The position numbers were made by a program, and so were the translations under genes. This document shows, piece by piece, positions 17,498 through 24,913 of a stretch of DNA of 33,038 nt. Under the pieces are notes generated by a model. That model had not been told where the DNA came from. It searched no databases and worked only from the letters and a program-made list of their open reading frames with translations. The number at the start of each line of letters is the position of its first letter. Position 1 is the stretch's first letter. The DNA lies in NCBI GenBank assembly GCA_025454495.1, contig JALOOI010000014.1, forward strand, positions 1 to 33,038, given 5' to 3'. The DNA is from Anaerolineae bacterium. GTDB lineage: Bacteria > Chloroflexota > Anaerolineae > Aggregatilineales > Phototrophicaceae.

Positions 17498-17785
17498 TTA
17501 AGGGTTCGGGCGCTTTTCCCCGGCCCGTAGTTCATTGCTCAGGAAATACCAGGCCAGCGCCATGGTCAGCGCGGCAAAGCCGCCGCCCACCAGCAGCCCC
17601 ACCAGCAGCGCATGGACGACGAGATTATTCTGCGCCAGCGAAAACAGCGTCATCGTCAGCACGCTGCCCACCATGCCACCGGCGGCGATGAGGCCGGGGG
17701 CGGCGGCCCGCCGGCGAATAGTGAGATAAATACCGACGATCACCCCGGCGAACAGGGCAAAGAAGATCAGGGCCAGCAGATTCAT
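17498..17785 (-). CDS. Small membrane protein of unknown function
   Basis: The 95-residue protein has three hydrophobic segments (about residues 3-22, 31-50 and 57-80), with a basic turn IRRRAAAPG after the first and a charged tail NELRAGEKRPNP, suggesting the N-terminus is outside. I recognise no family. It starts 20 bp after the kynB stop and runs in the same direction, so the two are probably cotranscribed. A gap of about 120 bp with the ugd leader follows. Confidence 0.72.
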   Translation of the reverse strand: MNLLALIFFALFAGVIVGIYLTIRRRAAAPGLIAAGGMVGSVLTMTLFSLAQNNLVVHALLVGLLVGGGFAALTMALAWYFLSNELRAGEKRPNP

Positions 17786-17805
17786 AGCATCAACTCCCTT
17801 AGAAA

Positions 17806-18432
17806 TCAGGACAGGGGGCGCAGCACCGCCCGCACCGGCGAACCGCAGGCGGCGGCCAGCTTCAGCGGCAGCGCGATCAGTTCATAATCACCATCGGGCA
17901 CAGCGTGCAGGCACAGGCATTCCAGGTTCACCAGGCCATGCTGCCGCAGCGCGTGGTGGCAGGGCAGGTCCTGGCTGTGAAAAGCATCCACCGAGGGCGA
18001 ATCCAGCCCGATGAGCCGGTAGTCCAGCGCGGCCAGATGCTCGATGAGGGCTACGCTGAGGTAAGGAAAAGTCTCCGGCCACCGGTCATCCGGCAGGTGG
18101 CTCACCGGCGAATGAATGAGCAGGCGCTCGCCGCCGCGCAGGTCTACCCCGGCGAAATCGGCCGGCAGCAGCGGCCCGGCCGCTTTCGTCACCGTCACCA
18201 CCCGCGCCCGGCCCAGGTAGGCCGCCAGCGGCATCGCCTCCGGGTGTGCGCCGTCGGTGGTGTAATGATAATACGCATCGGCATGGGTGCCGGTGTGCGG
18301 GCTGAGCGTCAGCGTCAGCAAATTGACGTTATCCCCGGCCGCCAGTTGCAGCGCCGGGGCCGCCTGGTAGGGGGTGTCGCCGGGCCACACCGCCGTGGCG
18401 GGGCTGACGCGCCGTGTGATGTCGTACAGCAT
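17806..18432 (-). CDS. kynB: Kynurenine formamidase (arylformamidase), cyclase family
   Basis: KynB hydrolyses N-formylkynurenine to kynurenine in tryptophan breakdown. The 208-residue protein begins YDITRRVSPATAVWPGDTP, close to the bacterial KynB start, and has the metal-binding HTGTHAD motif at residues 46-52 with a later His in SQDLPCHHAL. It ends ELIALPLKLAAACGSPVRAV, quoted here as the typical KynB finish. Tryptophan dioxygenase and kynureninase are not in the window. The ATG at 18432 has AGGA 9 nt upstream; an in-frame TGA just before rules out earlier starts. A stronger AAAGGAGG (18469-18462) lies 29 nt upstream, too far to serve this ATG. Confidence 0.88.
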   Translation of the reverse strand: MLYDITRRVSPATAVWPGDTPYQAAPALQLAAGDNVNLLTLTLSPHTGTHADAYYHYTTDGAHPEAMPLAAYLGRARVVTVTKAAGPLLPADFAGVDLRGGERLLIHSPVSHLPDDRWPETFPYLSVALIEHLAALDYRLIGLDSPSVDAFHSQDLPCHHALRQHGLVNLECLCLHAVPDGDYELIALPLKLAAACGSPVRAVLRPLS

Positions 18433-18555
18433 CCTGCTTCATCCTGGTTCGCGTGATGAATCCTCCTTTAGTGTAAAACGATTCTCGCCTTTGCTGCACG
18501 AAATGCAGTCGAAATTGAACAAAATGATACTCCCGGCGCATCCGGGCCGGCTGTC

Positions 18556-18583
18556 TCGACAGAAAGACCCGAATCGGTTAAAT
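18556..18583 (+). promoter_or_regulatory. Candidate promoter of the pullulanase gene (TCGACA-16-TTAAAT)
   Basis: TCGACA (18556-18561, 5 of 6) and TTAAAT (18578-18583, 4 of 6) are 16 bp apart, about 64 bp before the chosen ATG. The surrounding gap 18433-18646 is AT-rich relative to the genes and otherwise shows no clear element. Confidence 0.42.
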
Positions 18584-18646
18584 TTATGGCGCAGGATATT
18601 TCACTCAATGTTAATCTCGTCGGGTTTTATGAAAGAGGGCTTAATA

Positions 18647-21600
18647 ATGATGCGTGTACGACTTTGCCTGCTGCTGCTGGTGCTGCTCATCGGCGGCCGG
18701 CTGCTGGCGCAGGACAACAAGGACGGGCTGCCCGTGCCGACCCTGGTCACGATTCCGGGCACCCTTCAGAGTGTGCTGGGCTGCCCCGGCGACTGGCAGC
18801 CAGAATGTGAAGCCACCGCGCTCACCTATGACGCAGCGGCCGACCTGTGGACGGGTACGTTTGCCCTGCCCGCCGGCAGCTATGAATACAAAGTGGCGCT
18901 CAATGGAAGCTGGACGGATAACTACGGCGCGAATGGCGAAAAAGGCGGCGCGAATATCCCGCTGACGCTGGACGCAGAGGCCGAAGTCACCTTCACCTAT
19001 GACCACAAAACCGGCATCGTCACCGACAGCGCCGGCACGGGCAGCGGCCCGGCCGCCCCGGCCGAAGCCGGTGCCGCCCCGGCCCCGGTCATCCCGACCA
19101 TGGTCAACGTGCCCGGCACCCTTCAGCCGGCCCTGGGCTGCCCCGGCGAATGGCAGCCGGATTGCACCGCCACCCAGCTAGAATACCTGGCGGAATACGA
19201 TGTGTGGACGCGCACGTTTGCGGCTGTGCCCGCCGGCAGTTATGAATACAAGGTCGCCATTGATGGCGGCTGGGGCGAAAATTACGGCGGCTTTGGTGAT
19301 CGGGATGGGCCCAATATCCCCCTCAGCGTGCCTGCCGATGTCCCCATCACCTTCGTCTACGATCATAAAACGAACTGGATCATGGACACGGTGCGCCAGC
19401 CGCTCGTCACTGCGCCCGGCACCTACCAGGATGAACTGGGCTGCGCGGCCGATGCCATGGCCGATTGCCTGCTCTCCTGGTTGCAGGATGTGGACGGCGA
19501 TGGCATTTACACGCTGACCACGGCCGCCCTGCCGGCCGGTGAGTATGAAGCGCAGGCGGCCGTCAATGGTGCGGTGCTGCCCGGCGCGGCGCAAACATTT
19601 ACCGTGGCGGCCGACGGCGAAGCGGTCACTTTTGCCTACGATGCCAGCCTGAATGCGATGGTGGTTACTGCGGGAGGATCGGCTGTGTCCGGGGCGAATT
19701 TGCGAGAACTGCGGGCCCACTGGGTGAACCGCGATACCCTGCTGTGGGCGGTGGAGCCGGACGAAACGCTGTCTTACCGGCTGCTGTACAGCGCCGATGC
19801 CAGCATGGCGGTCGATCTGTTCGGGCTGAAGGGCAGCTTTGCCGCCCTGCCGCTGACACCCGGTACGGCCGATGCCGCCACCCTGGCGAAATTCCCGCAT
19901 CTGGCCGGGCAAACTGCCCTCAAAATCGACCCGGCCGACGTGGCGCAGGTGCCAGAGATTTTGCGCGGCCAGTTCGCCGTGGCGGCCTATCGCGGGGACA
20001 ATGTGGTGAACCTGGCCGGGCTGCAAATCCCCGGCGTGCTGGATGATCTGTTTACCTATGAAGGCGACCTGGGCGTGGTGTTCGATGCCAATGGCATTCC
20101 GTCCGTCACCCTGTGGGCCCCCACCGCCCGTAATGTGAGCTTCCTGCTGTATGCGGATAGCAACCCGCGCACCGACCCGCAGCTTTTGCCGATGGTGCCC
20201 AATGCCGCCACCGGCACCTGGCGCATCGTGGGGCTGCCGTCGTGGCAGGGGCAGTTCTACCGCTTCGTGGTGGAGGTGTACGCGCCTTCCGTGCAGCAAA
20301 TCGTGCAGAACGAAGTCACCGATCCCTATTCCATCAGCCTGTCGGTGAACAGCCTCCGCAGCCAGATCGTGGATTTGAACGAGGCAGCGCTGAAGCCCGC
20401 CGGCTGGGATACGCTGGCCAAACCGGAACTGGCCGCGCCGGAAGACATCGTGCTGTATGAACTGCACATCCGCGATTTTAGCGCCTTTGCCGACGATGTG
20501 CCGGCCGAACTGCGCGGCACCTACAGCGCCTTCACCCTGCCGGAGACGGCCGGGATGCGCCACCTGGCCGGGCTGGCCGCCGCCGGGCTGACGCATGTCC
20601 ATCTGCTGCCATCGTTTGATATTGCCACCATCAATGAAAATCGCCGCCGCTGGTTTGAGCCGGATTATGCCGAACTGGCCGCGCTGCCACCCGACAGCGA
20701 CCAGCAGCAGGCGATTCTGGCCGAATTCCGCGATCTGGATGGCTTCAACTGGGGCTACGATCCCTATCATTTCAACGTGCCCGAAGGCAGCTACAGCACC
20801 AACCCCGATGGCCCGCAGCGCGTGCTGGAATATCGCCAGATGGTGCAGGCGCTGAACCTGGCCGGGCTGCGCGTGGTGCAGGATGTGGTCTACAACCACA
20901 CCAACGCCGCCGGGCAGGAAGGGCGGTCGGTGCTGGATCGCGTGGTGCCGGGTTATTATCACCGGCTGGATGACAAAGGCCAGGTGGCCCGCAGCACCTG
21001 CTGCGCCAACACCGCCACCGAACATAACATGATGCGCCGCCTGATGATCGATTCGGTGCTGCTGAATGCCCGTTTCTACAAAATCGACGGCTTCCGCTTC
21101 GACCTGATGGGGCACCACATGCTGGCCGATATGGTCGCGGTGCGCCAGGCGCTGGATACGCTGACGCTGGAAACCGATGGCGTGGACGGCCGCAGCATTT
21201 ACGTCTATGGCGAAGGCTGGAACTTTGGCGAAGTGGCGGACAATGCCCGCGGCCTCAACGCCACCCAGTTGAACATCGGCGGGACGGGTATCGGCGTGTT
21301 TAATGATCGCCTGCGCGATGCCGTGCGCGGCGGCAGCCCCTTCGGGGATCGCCTGGTGCAGGGCCTGTCTAACGGGCTGTACGTGCTGCCCAACGGGCTG
21401 GATGAACGCAGCGAGTCGCTGGAGCGCCTGCTGCTGTCCGCAGATTTAACCCGCGTGGGGCTGGCGGGCAACCTGCGCGATTACACCTTCACCGGCCTGG
21501 ACGGCACCCCCGTCACCGGCGCAGACGTGGATTATAACGGCAGCCCGGCCGGCTACACGCTCGACCCGCAGGAGAACATCCTGTATGTGGCCGCGCACGA

Positions 21601-22333
21601 TAATGAAACGCTGTACGACATCATCGCCTACAAAGCCCCGCGGGATACCACCCCCGAAGACCGGGTGCGGATGAACGTGCTGGCCATGAGCTACATCATG
21701 TATGCTCAGGGTATACCCTTCTTCCATGCCGGCGATGAAATGCTGCGCTCCAAATCGCTCGACCGCAACAGCTACAATTCCGGCGACTGGTTCAACCGGC
21801 TGGATTTCACCTTCAGCAGCAATAACTTCGGCGTGGGGCTGCCGCCGCGGGCGGATAACAGCGCGGAATACCCCACCATGCAGCCGCTGCTGGCCGACCC
21901 GGCGCTGCGGATGGGCCCGGAAGCCATCACCGCCACCGTCAGCCGCTTCCAGGATATGCTGCGCGTGCGGGCCAGTTCGCCGCTGTTCCGCCTGCAAACG
22001 GCGCAGCAGGTGCAGGAACGCCTGAGCTTCTACAACGTGGGGCCGGAGCAGCAGCCAGGCGTGATCGTGCTGCTGCTGGATGATCGCCAGGGGGATGATC
22101 TGGATGAAACCTATGCGGCGGTGGCCGTGGTCTTCAATGCCACCCCGGCGGCCATCACCTGGGGCGACGCTGCCTTTGCCGACCAGGCCTTTGAACTGCA
22201 TCCGGCGCTGGCCGCGGGCAGCGATGAGGTGCTGAAAGCCGCTGCCTTCGATGCCGCGACGGGCACCTTCAGCGTGCCGGCGTGGTCTACGGCCGTCTTC
22301 GTGCTGCCGCAGCGCGGCGCGATGCTGCGCTAA
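18647..22333 (+). CDS. Secreted multi-modular pullulanase (GH13) with tandem X25-type modules
   Basis: The 1228-residue protein starts with a signal peptide (MMRVRLCLLLLVLLIGGRLLAQ). Three N-terminal repeats follow near residues 36, 155 and 257, each opening PGT.Q..LGC; the first two have GDWQP or GEWQP, AGSYEYKVA and YDHKT, matching X25-like starch-binding modules, while the third has lost the Trp motif. A pullulanase N-terminal region, a CBM48-like module (SVTLWAPTARNVSFLLY) and the GH13 barrel come next. Conserved regions are DVVYNHT (about 742), DGFRFDLMG with the nucleophile Asp (about 813), YGEGW with the acid Glu (about 854) and AAHDNE (about 982). It would debranch alpha-1,6 links in pullulan, amylopectin or glycogen outside the cell. 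The ATG at 18647 has GAGGG 7 nt upstream; an ATG at 18650 is possible. Confidence 0.93.
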   Translation: MMRVRLCLLLLVLLIGGRLLAQDNKDGLPVPTLVTIPGTLQSVLGCPGDWQPECEATALTYDAAADLWTGTFALPAGSYEYKVALNGSWTDNYGANGEKGGANIPLTLDAEAEVTFTYDHKTGIVTDSAGTGSGPAAPAEAGAAPAPVIPTMVNVPGTLQPALGCPGEWQPDCTATQLEYLAEYDVWTRTFAAVPAGSYEYKVAIDGGWGENYGGFGDRDGPNIPLSVPADVPITFVYDHKTNWIMDTVRQPLVTAPGTYQDELGCAADAMADCLLSWLQDVDGDGIYTLTTAALPAGEYEAQAAVNGAVLPGAAQTFTVAADGEAVTFAYDASLNAMVVTAGGSAVSGANLRELRAHWVNRDTLLWAVEPDETLSYRLLYSADASMAVDLFGLKGSFAALPLTPGTADAATLAKFPHLAGQTALKIDPADVAQVPEILRGQFAVAAYRGDNVVNLAGLQIPGVLDDLFTYEGDLGVVFDANGIPSVTLWAPTARNVSFLLYADSNPRTDPQLLPMVPNAATGTWRIVGLPSWQGQFYRFVVEVYAPSVQQIVQNEVTDPYSISLSVNSLRSQIVDLNEAALKPAGWDTLAKPELAAPEDIVLYELHIRDFSAFADDVPAELRGTYSAFTLPETAGMRHLAGLAAAGLTHVHLLPSFDIATINENRRRWFEPDYAELAALPPDSDQQQAILAEFRDLDGFNWGYDPYHFNVPEGSYSTNPDGPQRVLEYRQMVQALNLAGLRVVQDVVYNHTNAAGQEGRSVLDRVVPGYYHRLDDKGQVARSTCCANTATEHNMMRRLMIDSVLLNARFYKIDGFRFDLMGHHMLADMVAVRQALDTLTLETDGVDGRSIYVYGEGWNFGEVADNARGLNATQLNIGGTGIGVFNDRLRDAVRGGSPFGDRLVQGLSNGLYVLPNGLDERSESLERLLLSADLTRVGLAGNLRDYTFTGLDGTPVTGADVDYNGSPAGYTLDPQENILYVAAHDNETLYDIIAYKAPRDTTPEDRVRMNVLAMSYIMYAQGIPFFHAGDEMLRSKSLDRNSYNSGDWFNRLDFTFSSNNFGVGLPPRADNSAEYPTMQPLLADPALRMGPEAITATVSRFQDMLRVRASSPLFRLQTAQQVQERLSFYNVGPEQQPGVIVLLLDDRQGDDLDETYAAVAVVFNATPAAITWGDAAFADQAFELHPALAAGSDEVLKAAAFDAATGTFSVPAWSTAVFVLPQRGAMLR

Positions 22334-22352
22334 CACGCGCTATTCTGACATC

Positions 22353-22388
22353 ATCACCGGGTGGCCCACGCTGCCCGGTGATTTTTTT
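22353..22388 (+). terminator. Rho-independent terminator after the pullulanase gene
   Basis: ATCACCGGG (22353-22361) pairs with CCCGGTGAT (22374-22382) in a 9-bp stem, followed by a run of seven T. It begins 19 bp after the stop codon. Confidence 0.9.
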
Positions 22389-22406
22389 GGGGGCCCGCCG
22401 CCGGGC

Positions 22407-22436
22407 CTAACCCTGACCCTGACCCTGACGCTAACC
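22407..22436. repeat. Short degenerate hexamer array (CTRACC)5
   Basis: Five adjoining hexamers read CTAACC, CTGACC, CTGACC, CTGACG and CTAACC. They lie between the pullulanase terminator and the glycosyltransferase stop, which falls in the last unit. A looser relative (CCTGACCCTGAACTGACCC) is found between the convergent genes at about 16036-16055. No function is evident. Confidence 0.6.
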
Positions 22437-23987
22437 CTTGCGGCTGACGCGAAATTGCAGCGGAATGCCCAGCAGCAGCCGCGTTTGCGCCTGGAGCGTG
22501 GGCAGCGCCACCACCAGCAGCGTGAGCACCGGCAGCAGCGGAAAGCTAATCATCGTCCAGAAAAATTCCGTGGCCGTCATGCGCTGGCGGCGCGGCGGCC
22601 GTACCACCATATCCTGAAACCAGAAGATCATCCCCGCGGCGATGACTAGCAGGCTGGCCACCGTGATGATGAACCACGCCGGGTTATCGATCAACCGGGC
22701 CGGCACCGAGGCCAGCAGCGCCGGATTCACCAGAATTTCCACCGGGTTAAAGGGCGAAATTTCCGGGTGCAGCAGAATGGGAAGCTGCGACCCGGCGGTG
22801 ATGATGATCCAGCCGGCCCCGGCCAGCAGAATATCATGGGCGATGCGTACCAGCAGCCGGAAGGACGCAGCAAAATTGACCTGCGGGTTATCGATCATTT
22901 TGGCCAGCATGAAGCCCACTTCCTTGCTGCCCCAGGCATGGCGCAGCGTTTGCTGGTAGCGCTCGCGCAGTTCATCCAGCACGCCATCGCCGATGGTGGC
23001 ATCGGCCATGAAGGGCAAAAAGATGGGCCGCAGCGTCACCCGGCCTTCACGGGCGAAATAGGCTTTGATGAACATATGCCATTCATCCGCGATGACATCG
23101 TTATCCCAGTAGCCGCTGGCATCCAGCAGCTTCAGGCTGAGCGAATAGGACGACATGGGCATGGCTTTCCACCACGGCGAAGCCAGATAGGCCAGTTCCA
23201 TGGCCGTGGCATAGGCATTGACGATCCGCAGCAGCGGGTTAATCTCCCAGATGTTGCCATGATAGCGAATGGGCGACTGCCAGAAGCGCAGGTGCCGGTC
23301 CGCATCCAGCGCAAACTGGCAGGTGAGGGCGTAAAAAAAGGCCGGGTGCCAGCGCGTATCCGCATCCTGCGTGGTCACACACAGATGCTCGATGTTGTAG
23401 CCCAGTTCGTCCACCACTTTGCGCTTAATCCAGCGGGCCGCCCACGATTCATTGGCGGATTTGCACTGCATCTCGCCCGGCAGCCCGCGCGGGTGCACGG
23501 TGTAATACAGGCGGGCGAAGCAGGCGGCATATTCGGCTTTCAGCAGTTCGGCTTTTTGCACGCTGTCGGCTTCGCCGGCTTCCATGGCCAGCACCACGAT
23601 CAGCCGCTGCCGCGCTTCATACTGATGTTTGAGGTTGTCCAGCGTGCGCCGCAGCACCGGCAGCGGTTCTTTGTAATTGGGGATGATGACGATGTGCTGC
23701 ACGGCATCCCAGGGCAGCGCGGCCGGGGTTTTCTGGTCTTCGTACACCTGGTACCAGTTGGTTTGTTCCCAGCGCCGAATTTTGACGATGCCCATGGCGT
23801 TGAACACGGCCGCCATGCCGAAGCGGATGGCCGAATACAGCCCCAGCAGCCCGGCGATCAGCAGCAGCGTGCGCGGGAAAGCGATGGCGCTGGCGATGGA
23901 GAACAGCAGCGCCAGCCACGCCAGAAAGCCCGGAATGCCATCCAGCACGCGCTCCGGGATGGGGGTCGGGGGCGTGCCGCCCCACAT
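22431..23987 (-). CDS. Membrane glycosyltransferase, family-2-like
   Basis: The protein (518 residues from the chosen start) has two N-terminal hydrophobic segments, a cytoplasmic catalytic region and two to three C-terminal membrane segments. The catalytic region opens HIVIIPNYKEP, has a DAD metal motif in VTTQDADTRWH, an acidic site in IADEWHMFIKAYF and RYQQTLRHAWG in the position of the QxxRW motif of processive family-2 enzymes. It may extend a polysaccharide or glycolipid from a nucleotide sugar; ugd and the putative GT-C protein fit that theme. The start is uncertain: in-frame ATG at 23987, GTG at 24011 and ATG at 24101 are possible. I favour 23987 because a good extended -10 covers 24105-24097. 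It is divergent from the response regulator. Confidence 0.85.
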   Translation of the reverse strand: MWGGTPPTPIPERVLDGIPGFLAWLALLFSIASAIAFPRTLLLIAGLLGLYSAIRFGMAAVFNAMGIVKIRRWEQTNWYQVYEDQKTPAALPWDAVQHIVIIPNYKEPLPVLRRTLDNLKHQYEARQRLIVVLAMEAGEADSVQKAELLKAEYAACFARLYYTVHPRGLPGEMQCKSANESWAARWIKRKVVDELGYNIEHLCVTTQDADTRWHPAFFYALTCQFALDADRHLRFWQSPIRYHGNIWEINPLLRIVNAYATAMELAYLASPWWKAMPMSSYSLSLKLLDASGYWDNDVIADEWHMFIKAYFAREGRVTLRPIFLPFMADATIGDGVLDELRERYQQTLRHAWGSKEVGFMLAKMIDNPQVNFAASFRLLVRIAHDILLAGAGWIIITAGSQLPILLHPEISPFNPVEILVNPALLASVPARLIDNPAWFIITVASLLVIAAGMIFWFQDMVVRPPRRQRMTATEFFWTMISFPLLPVLTLLVVALPTLQAQTRLLLGIPLQFRVSRKG

Positions 23988-24096
23988 CGATGGCCCGGCA
24001 CCAATATGCACTTTGCTGCGACGTTCATCCCCGGAGCGATACGGCACACCCGACCATCCCGCCTGCTTTGTGAAAATCCGCACGACACACATCAGC

Positions 24097-24105
24097 ATCA
24101 TAGCA
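24097..24105 (-). promoter_or_regulatory. Extended -10 promoter of the glycosyltransferase gene
   Basis: On the minus strand TGCTATGAT (TG 24105-24104, TATGAT 24102-24097) is identical to the extended -10 in front of glmS. Transcription would start near 24090, which argues against translation starting at 24101. Confidence 0.45.
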
Positions 24106-24162
24106 CAGCCGGCCGGCACTTGCTACCACCGGATGCCGGGCTGTGCTGGATTTTGGGTCTGA

Positions 24163-24171
24163 TGTTAAAAT
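24163..24171 (+). promoter_or_regulatory. Extended -10 promoter of the response regulator gene
   Basis: TGTTAAAAT holds the TG motif one base before TAAAAT (24166-24171), about 35 bp before the chosen ATG. No convincing -35 hexamer is seen. Confidence 0.45.
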
Positions 24172-24205
24172 ACCGCCAGGCTTACCGTGTGACAGGATGA
24201 AACAC

Positions 24206-24910
24206 ATGAATCCGCGTGTCCTCATCATCGAAGATGACGAAGAACTTTCTCGCTTATTGCAACTGGATTTACAGCGGCATCGCTTTGAGGTAACGGTGTG
24301 TAAAAATGGCCTGGAGGGGCTGCGGACGTTCCAGGAGAGCCGGCATGACCTGGTGGTGCTGGATGTGTCGCTGCCGGGCATGGACGGGCTGACGGTGTGT
24401 GAGCGCATCCGCGAAATTTCCAACGTGCCCATTTTGATGATGACCGCGCACGCCGTCAGCGAGCATAACATCGCCGAAGGGCTGAACCGCGGGGCCGATG
24501 AATACATGGTGAAGCCCCTGGGCAAGATCGAATTCCATGCCCGCATCAAGGCGCTGCTGCGCCGGGCCCGCATTCAGGATGAGCCGGCCGAGACCATCAC
24601 CCGCTTTGATGATGGCCATCTCACGGTGGATTTGAAGACGCGCCGCGTCATGATCGGCGGGGAAGAAATTCGCCTCACCCCCACGGAATTTAAGCTGCTG
24701 GCGACCTTCATCCGCAATCCGGGCGAGGTGCTCAGTTTTCAGCAGTTGCTGGAATGGGTGTGGGGCGCGGAATACACCAGCGAACACCATTACCCGCGCA
24801 TTTATGTCTCGCACCTGCGCCGCAAGATTGAGCCGGACATCAAAAACCCGACCTATATTCACAACGAATACGGCATCGGCTATCGCTTTGTGGGCACCGA
24901 CCAGGGCTGA
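24206..24910 (+). CDS. OmpR/PhoB-type response regulator (orphan)
   Basis: The 234-residue protein has an N-terminal receiver domain with the acidic pair Glu9/Asp10 in IIEDDEE, phospho-acceptor Asp53 in VLDVSLPGMDG, Thr80 in MMTAH and Lys103 in YMVKPLG. A C-terminal winged helix follows, with LTPTEFKLLATFIRNPGEV and the ending YPRIYVSHLRRKIE and GIGYRFV. All switch residues are present. AGGA lies 8 nt before the ATG at 24206; the in-frame ATG at 24197 overlaps that site. No histidine kinase gene is adjacent, so its partner lies elsewhere. The stop is 3 bp from the stop of the convergent TPR gene. Targets are unknown, the divergent glycosyltransferase being one candidate. Confidence 0.94.
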   Translation: MNPRVLIIEDDEELSRLLQLDLQRHRFEVTVCKNGLEGLRTFQESRHDLVVLDVSLPGMDGLTVCERIREISNVPILMMTAHAVSEHNIAEGLNRGADEYMVKPLGKIEFHARIKALLRRARIQDEPAETITRFDDGHLTVDLKTRRVMIGGEEIRLTPTEFKLLATFIRNPGEVLSFQQLLEWVWGAEYTSEHHYPRIYVSHLRRKIEPDIKNPTYIHNEYGIGYRFVGTDQG

Positions 24911-24913
24911 GCG

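Noticed and set aside
19178-21118. 646-codon open frame on the minus strand opposite the pullulanase
   Set aside because: It is antisense to the conserved GH13 regions and shows only shadow composition.
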